Assembly (NCBI GenBank): GCA_964520785.1
Contig: CAZFQG010000072.1
Coordinates: forward strand, 1-28,459
Length of the DNA: 28,459 nucleotides
DNA from: CAZFQG01 sp964520785
GTDB taxonomy: Bacteria > Planctomycetota > Planctomycetia > Pirellulales > Thermoguttaceae
Direction of reading: 5' to 3'
Shown here: in pieces, positions 24,791-28,459 of the stretch
Layout: each line of letters starts with the position of its first letter
Numbering within the stretch: position 1 is the stretch's first letter
The notes under the pieces: generated by a model
What the model saw: the letters and a program-made list of their open reading frames with translations, nothing else
Databases searched by the model: none
What the model was told of the DNA's origin: nothing
Position numbers and translations under genes: made by a program

Positions 24791-25882
24791 TCACTTCTTT
24801 GCTTCTTCCCCTTCAAACCTGCCGACCGGATAGCCGTCCCGATACGAAATGACGTATACCCCGCCGGGGACCTCGTACCGGACCGCTTCGTCCCGCAGTT
24901 CGAAATCGCACTTCCCGGGCCGGGTCCGTTTTCCACCGGAATCGGGTCGCAGATACTCGCCCGCGAAACGGTTGACGATGAGCGTGCGGTCTCCCAAGGC
25001 GTGGCCCGTCGTCTTGACGGCCGTGCCGTCGATGTCGTCGGCGGTGATGAAATGGGGTTCCACGGCCAAACCGGCCGCCTGCATGTTCGCGGCCAGTTCC
25101 CTGGCATCATCGACCGGGCACGACGCGTCCTGCGTGCCGTGGACGATGACCATCGTACACGTATTCCCCAGCCGCTTCATCGTCGTGCAATGGGCCGGAT
25201 GGCCCGGAAAGCGGATCGCCTGGGCCGCGGGGGAAAGGTAGTTGGGCGAATCGGGATCGCGGCTGTACCCGGCGCCGAGCCTGGTCCGCGGCGCGTCACC
25301 ATAGGCCATGGCGTCGCTGAGTTTGCCCATCCCGCACATGTCGACGGCGCAGGTGAACGTCCGCGGGGCCAGTTTATTGACCATCAGCGTCACGTTTCCG
25401 CCGCCGCTGCCACCGGTCGCGAAGATCCGCGAGCGGTCGAACGCTTTCCCCGCCTTCTGCAGTCCGTCGTAGACCCACCACAGCCCGCGGAGTGCATCGA
25501 GCCCCTGATAATAGCCGAAGTCGTAGGGGCCGTCGCTCTCCTTCCACTTCCCGCTTTGAAGGTAATCGACCGAGATGGCGATGACGTTGAACTCGCGGCT
25601 CAAGTACCCCGGATCGCACGCGCCGGTATGGCCGGTGCCGCCCCAATTGTGCAGGTTGAGCATCAGCCCCGTCTCCGGTCCGACGCCGTCCATCGTGCCG
25701 CCGGGGTAGTATACGTAGACCTTCACCGTCCGCGGGCCCGGTTTGTAGGACCACTCCTGGGCCGGAAGGATCGCCGTGTCATCCTCCGACGGCAACGGCG
25801 GCCACTCCTCGGCCGGGCAGGGGACATACCAAACAACGACCGCCACGACGGCGGTGAACACGACGAGCAGCCGTTTGTGCAT
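24791..25882 (-). CDS. Secreted alpha/beta-hydrolase
   Basis: The 363-residue protein begins with a signal peptide (MHKRLLVVFTAVVAVVVWYVPCPAEE). The mature part is an alpha/beta-hydrolase: a strand leading to LMLNLHNWGG (possible oxyanion loop), the nucleophile elbow IFATGGSGGGNV with Ser159, an acid candidate Asp252 in VIVHGTQDASCP, and His294 in TTGHALGD. The elbow GGSGGG is a relaxed form of G-x-S-x-G. This fits an esterase or peptidase of carbohydrate metabolism, such as a deacetylase that removes ester groups from glycans. The ATG at 25882 has AAAGGAG ten bases upstream. It is 37 bases after the GxGYxYP gene and probably co-transcribed. The substrate is unknown. Confidence 0.8.
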   Translation of the reverse strand: MHKRLLVVFTAVVAVVVWYVPCPAEEWPPLPSEDDTAILPAQEWSYKPGPRTVKVYVYYPGGTMDGVGPETGLMLNLHNWGGTGHTGACDPGYLSREFNVIAISVDYLQSGKWKESDGPYDFGYYQGLDALRGLWWVYDGLQKAGKAFDRSRIFATGGSGGGNVTLMVNKLAPRTFTCAVDMCGMGKLSDAMAYGDAPRTRLGAGYSRDPDSPNYLSPAAQAIRFPGHPAHCTTMKRLGNTCTMVIVHGTQDASCPVDDARELAANMQAAGLAVEPHFITADDIDGTAVKTTGHALGDRTLIVNRFAGEYLRPDSGGKRTRPGKCDFELRDEAVRYEVPGGVYVISYRDGYPVGRFEGEEAKK

Positions 25883-25919
25883 CGGGGTGTTTCTCCTTTG
25901 CGGCCGTTCGGTCGGCCGG

Positions 25920-27809
25920 CTATTGCTTATTGCCATAATGCCGTTTCATCAGCGCGAAGAACGTGTACGGATCGACGAAGCGCAGCTCGGGCCGTTTCGC
26001 GCCGGCGTGCTCCATTACCTCCTTGTGCCACGTGGGGGACTGGAGAATCGTGCGGATCACCATGAATTGCGGCCGGTCCGCTTCGACCAGGCCCGCCAAC
26101 TCCGCGCCGGCCGCCTGGGGGCTTCCGTACAGGTCATGCCTCATGCGGATCACCGGCATCGTACCCTTGTGGACGACGCAGTGCGGAATCTTCTGGCCGA
26201 CAAGGCCGTCCGGCGAAAACTCCAGATACGCGTCCAGGCCGCGCTCTTCCATGCCGGGGGAGTGGCCGTCGATGACGAACCCGGTAATCGAGAGGTCGTA
26301 CTTCCGGAAGTACTTCTTGTTGTGCTCGGTCCACGCGGCCCAACCGTCGCCGATGCCGCTTTCGCGGTGCTTCTCGTGGAGCATCCCCGGGTTCAAGTAT
26401 CCCGCGCCGCAATCCCCGGAGATGAACCAGTCGGTCGGTTTCGCGTGGGTCCTCGCATAGTGCATTACGTGGGGGGCGCGGCGGTCGAGGTTGGGGTTGA
26501 AGGCCCAGCCGCAGGGGATCGTTCCCCGCGCCGGGTCGTTCCACCACTTGGGGACGTGGTACGACAGCCATGCGGCCGAATCATAATCCCCCATATAGAA
26601 CGTCGCGAAGCTCAGCGGCAGGACGTTGCCTTGCTCGTCGACGAGGCCGCGGTCTTTGAACGAGTCCGCCTCCGGCCGCGGGTGCTGGGGGTAGCGGTCC
26701 TCGAGTGGATGGTGCCGGTAGAACGAGGCGTTCGTCATGCCGGAATAACCCAGGGCGTCCGCGTCCATCACGCCGGTGTAGGCGGAAATGACCTGGGCGT
26801 ACTTCCATTCGCTGTCGACCCCGCCGTGCTTCGACCCCGCCCCGGGGTAATCGGTGTATTTCCAGATCCAAGGGGTGAATCCGCCGATGTGAAGGACCTG
26901 GCCGCCGGCTCGGGCGGACATCGCGGCCAGAAGCGCGCGGAGGGTGCGGACGTCGGTCCCCGGCTCCTGGCCCGGGTCGTCCACCGGCGATTCCTCCTCC
27001 CACACATTCAGGTCGAAAAAGAACGCCTTTTTGGAGATGAAGAAGTCGTGGTTCGTCAACGTGCCGTTGGAAAGACCCCCGGCCGCCGGATTGGTCAACC
27101 AGTAGAGGTCGATGTAGAACGCCATGTCGACGTCGGAGGTCTTGCCGGTATCCAGGTAATGGTGCTTGAGCCACAAATAAGCGTCGCACTTGGCGCTGCC
27201 GGTCGAGGGAACGCCCGGCGTGCCGGTATCGGGAATCGGTTCTCCCTTCTTGCCGGGAAAGAGAGGCTTGCCGTCTTCACCATGCAACGCGCGGATGTTC
27301 TTCACGAAGGCAAACGGCATTGCCAGAACCTGGGTGTAGACGGAATCGCCGCTCGGGTCATACCGCAGGCAGACGCGGTCCTCCACGCCGGCGATCGTCG
27401 ACGCCAGGTTCGAGGTCGCCGCGAGCTGCTCCGTCGAAACGACCACGCCGCGGAGCCGGTCCTGGAAAGTCTCCAAAAGTTGTTCGAGCGATTGAATCTC
27501 CTTCACCGGCCTGCCGGCAAGCCACTCTCCCTCCGCGCGGAGGTGGTTCCACCAGAAATCGTCCGGATGCTCCATGAACCGGATGAACAGCCGCGGCGCA
27601 TCGCGGTTGACGATTCCCTGCACCGAGGCGACCGCGTGCAGCGTATCCCAGGCTCGGCGCGCCTCCTCCGGCTTGTTCATATCAAGCCGATTGAGGGCCG
27701 TCAGGTCCATGAAGTAAACCGCTTCGGCCGCAACGGCTTGGATTCCCGAAAACCAAGAGCTGGCAGCCAAAAATAAAAGAATGCATAAAGAGGCTTTTTT
27801 GTGCGACAT
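25920..27809 (-). CDS. GxGYxYP-family secreted protein, putative glycoside hydrolase
   Basis: The 629-residue protein begins with a signal peptide (MSHKKASLCILLFLAASSWFSG). It resembles the GxGYxYP family, placed by others near glycoside hydrolases and named for a conserved motif; here the motif reads GAGYLNP (468-474) in SGDCGAGYLNPGM. An N-terminal part with ALNRLDMNKPEEARRAWDTL and ASVQGIVNRDAPRLFIRF also matches the family as I recall it. Trp, Tyr and acidic residues are abundant, as in carbohydrate-active proteins. The family's reaction is not well known to me. The ATG at 27809 is preceded by GGGAG nine bases upstream. It heads a three-gene operon of secreted proteins and has an extended -10 element about 60 bases upstream. 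Confidence 0.78.
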   Translation of the reverse strand: MSHKKASLCILLFLAASSWFSGIQAVAAEAVYFMDLTALNRLDMNKPEEARRAWDTLHAVASVQGIVNRDAPRLFIRFMEHPDDFWWNHLRAEGEWLAGRPVKEIQSLEQLLETFQDRLRGVVVSTEQLAATSNLASTIAGVEDRVCLRYDPSGDSVYTQVLAMPFAFVKNIRALHGEDGKPLFPGKKGEPIPDTGTPGVPSTGSAKCDAYLWLKHHYLDTGKTSDVDMAFYIDLYWLTNPAAGGLSNGTLTNHDFFISKKAFFFDLNVWEEESPVDDPGQEPGTDVRTLRALLAAMSARAGGQVLHIGGFTPWIWKYTDYPGAGSKHGGVDSEWKYAQVISAYTGVMDADALGYSGMTNASFYRHHPLEDRYPQHPRPEADSFKDRGLVDEQGNVLPLSFATFYMGDYDSAAWLSYHVPKWWNDPARGTIPCGWAFNPNLDRRAPHVMHYARTHAKPTDWFISGDCGAGYLNPGMLHEKHRESGIGDGWAAWTEHNKKYFRKYDLSITGFVIDGHSPGMEERGLDAYLEFSPDGLVGQKIPHCVVHKGTMPVIRMRHDLYGSPQAAGAELAGLVEADRPQFMVIRTILQSPTWHKEVMEHAGAKRPELRFVDPYTFFALMKRHYGNKQ

Positions 27810-27864
27810 CAAGGAGGTCTCCCGAGGGGTCCGGGCAAGGTTGCGACAACTGGCAGGAACCGCC

Positions 27865-27873
27865 ATTGTACCA
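27865..27873 (-). promoter_or_regulatory. Extended -10 element before the secreted-protein operon
   Basis: On the minus strand TGG-TACAAT (27865-27873) fits an extended -10 promoter (TGn plus a five-of-six -10 match). No -35 match is seen. Transcription would start near 27858, giving a leader of about 50 bases before the ATG at 27809. Confidence 0.35.
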
Positions 27874-28204
27874 GACCGGGCCGACCGGTGCGCGTGGGGG
27901 AAGAGATTCCGTCGACGGTTCGCCATCCGGCTAATTCGCGGTGTCCGACGCCGGCCTCCTCCGCGCGCGATCGCACCCCCCGGCACCTATAAGCAAGCAG
28001 CCCGTCAAAGCATCGCGGCATCTGCCGGTTTGCCGTCGCCGGCCATTACACCTACCCCCCAAGCGATGTACTACATCAACTCGCCGCTTCCCGTGCGTTT
28101 TTGGGTTTCTCTCGATGCCCCGAGAGCCCAGCGTGACAAAGCCGCGACCAAGGAAGGGAACCACGGATCAACAATACCCACGCAGAGTCGAGGGCAAGTA
28201 CGAC
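27874..28204. other. Non-coding tract with palindrome and hairpin
   Basis: I see no gene here. A 13-base palindrome GATGTA-C-TACATC lies at 28065-28077. A hairpin at 28102-28130 pairs TGGG with CCCA and CTCTCG with CGAGAG across the loop ATGCCC; it is not followed by a T run on either strand. An AAGGAAGGGAACCAC (28150-28164) is repeated imperfectly at 28338-28351. Confidence 0.5.
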
Positions 28205-28351
28205 GCAAATGCCCCGAAGGGGCCCAACATCTTAGCCCGGGGCACCGCCCTGGGTCGGCTCGCCCGCAACACGACAAAGCCCTGCAAGGGCGCCACGATA
28301 GAAAGACCGGACCGCCACGAAGAACACATCGCACGCAAAGGAAGGAACCAC
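28150..28351. repeat. Imperfect direct repeats flanking a three-hairpin intergenic repeat
   Basis: Copies of AAGGAAGG(G)AACCAC at 28150-28164 and 28338-28351 bracket three GC-rich hairpins, each with a 3-base loop: GCCCC-GAA-GGGGC (28211-28223), an 8-bp stem CCCGGGGC-ACC-GCCCTGGG with one G-T pair (28236-28254), and GCCCT-GCA-AGGGC (28279-28291). This pattern of small hairpins between genes matches a repeat type I recall from many planctomycete and related genomes. It is non-coding; open frames across it are probably spurious. Confidence 0.65.
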
Positions 28352-28421
28352 CCACGCGTGCCTACGCTGGGACGGACGGAGTTCGCGGATTCCACGGCTT
28401 GCTCATTTACGCGGCAATGGG

Positions 28422-28459
28422 AAGCACCCGCCGCGGAGGGCGGGGTGGAAGGGGTGCTT
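28422..28459. repeat. Nested inverted repeats at the right edge
   Basis: Outer arms AAGCACCC (28422-28429) and GGGTGCTT (28452-28459) are perfect complements, while an inner pairing CACCCGCC with GGCGGG(G)TG (28425-28432 and 28439-28447) competes with it. The structure touches the window end, so its full extent is unknown. Confidence 0.5.

Noticed and set aside
25776..27776. Plus-strand open frame of 666 codons opposite the GxGYxYP gene
   Set aside because: Arg/Val/Gly-rich antisense reading without signal peptide or motifs; the minus-strand gene has a signal peptide and the GAGYLNP motif.
28102..28130. Intrinsic terminator
   Set aside because: The hairpin is strong, but no T run follows it on either strand; the T-rich stretch precedes it on the plus strand.
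28211..28291. CRISPR array
   Set aside because: The three hairpins differ in sequence and spacing, there are no identical repeats with unique spacers, and no cas gene is present.
28071..28395. Short minus-strand frames at the right end
   Set aside because: They cross the hairpin repeats and Cys/Arg-rich readings typical of intergenic repeats; not real proteins.

Overview
The window looks like a chromosomal piece from a GC-rich Planctomycetota bacterium, probably a metagenome-assembled contig because it holds a run of 10 N. Reasons for the lineage guess are the gene types: a short-anchor coiled-coil protein starting MARENQGLQIAL, a DUF6677-like membrane protein beside trkA/trkH, a GxGYxYP-family secreted protein, and a Tat-like leader on a sugar-phosphate isomerase. 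This assignment rests on recall of such families, not on a search. Almost every real gene lies on the minus strand; only the isomerase and a cyclophilin lipoprotein are on the plus strand.

Layout. (1) 1-1140: an RpiB/LacA/LacB-type isomerase (+), with a doubtful gene start running off the left edge. (2) 13243 down to 1141 (-): an 11-gene surface-glycan cluster, in order of transcription: SpsF-like nucleotidyltransferase, HAD hydrolase, GT-B capsule-type transferase, Wzx-like flippase, CDP-alcohol phosphatidyltransferase family protein, two GT2 enzymes, a GT4 enzyme, a GT9 heptosyltransferase-like enzyme, a 70-residue membrane protein, and a GT-C multispanning glycosyltransferase. From the HAD gene onward the genes mostly overlap by 1-8 bases or lie a few bases apart, so they read as one translationally coupled unit. 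(3) 15675 down to 13562 (-): membrane coiled-coil protein (broken by the N gap) followed by cytidylate kinase, behind a very good sigma70-type promoter. (4) 16204-16917 (+): cyclophilin-type lipoprotein. (5) 21068 down to 17029 (-): DUF6677-like protein, a 68-residue two-helix protein, TrkA and TrkH, i.e. a potassium uptake module. (6) 27809 down to 21418 (-): three secreted proteins (GxGYxYP protein, alpha/beta-hydrolase, LamG plus glycosidase-like protein), probably for carbohydrate breakdown. (7) 27810-28459: a non-coding tract with an intergenic hairpin-array repeat.

How the parts work together. The glycan cluster has the parts to activate a precursor, assemble it on a lipid carrier with several glycosyltransferases and flip it across the membrane. 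Two members have lost signature acidic residues: the CDP-alcohol transferase ends its motif in His instead of Asp, and the nucleotidyltransferase has Arg-Tyr where an Asp is expected. The cyclophilin lacks the canonical catalytic Arg and Gln, and the isomerase lacks two His residues typical of RpiB. These four departures from family signatures, and the three-gene secreted operon, are the most interesting points. I saw no tRNA, rRNA, CRISPR array, transposase or phage gene.
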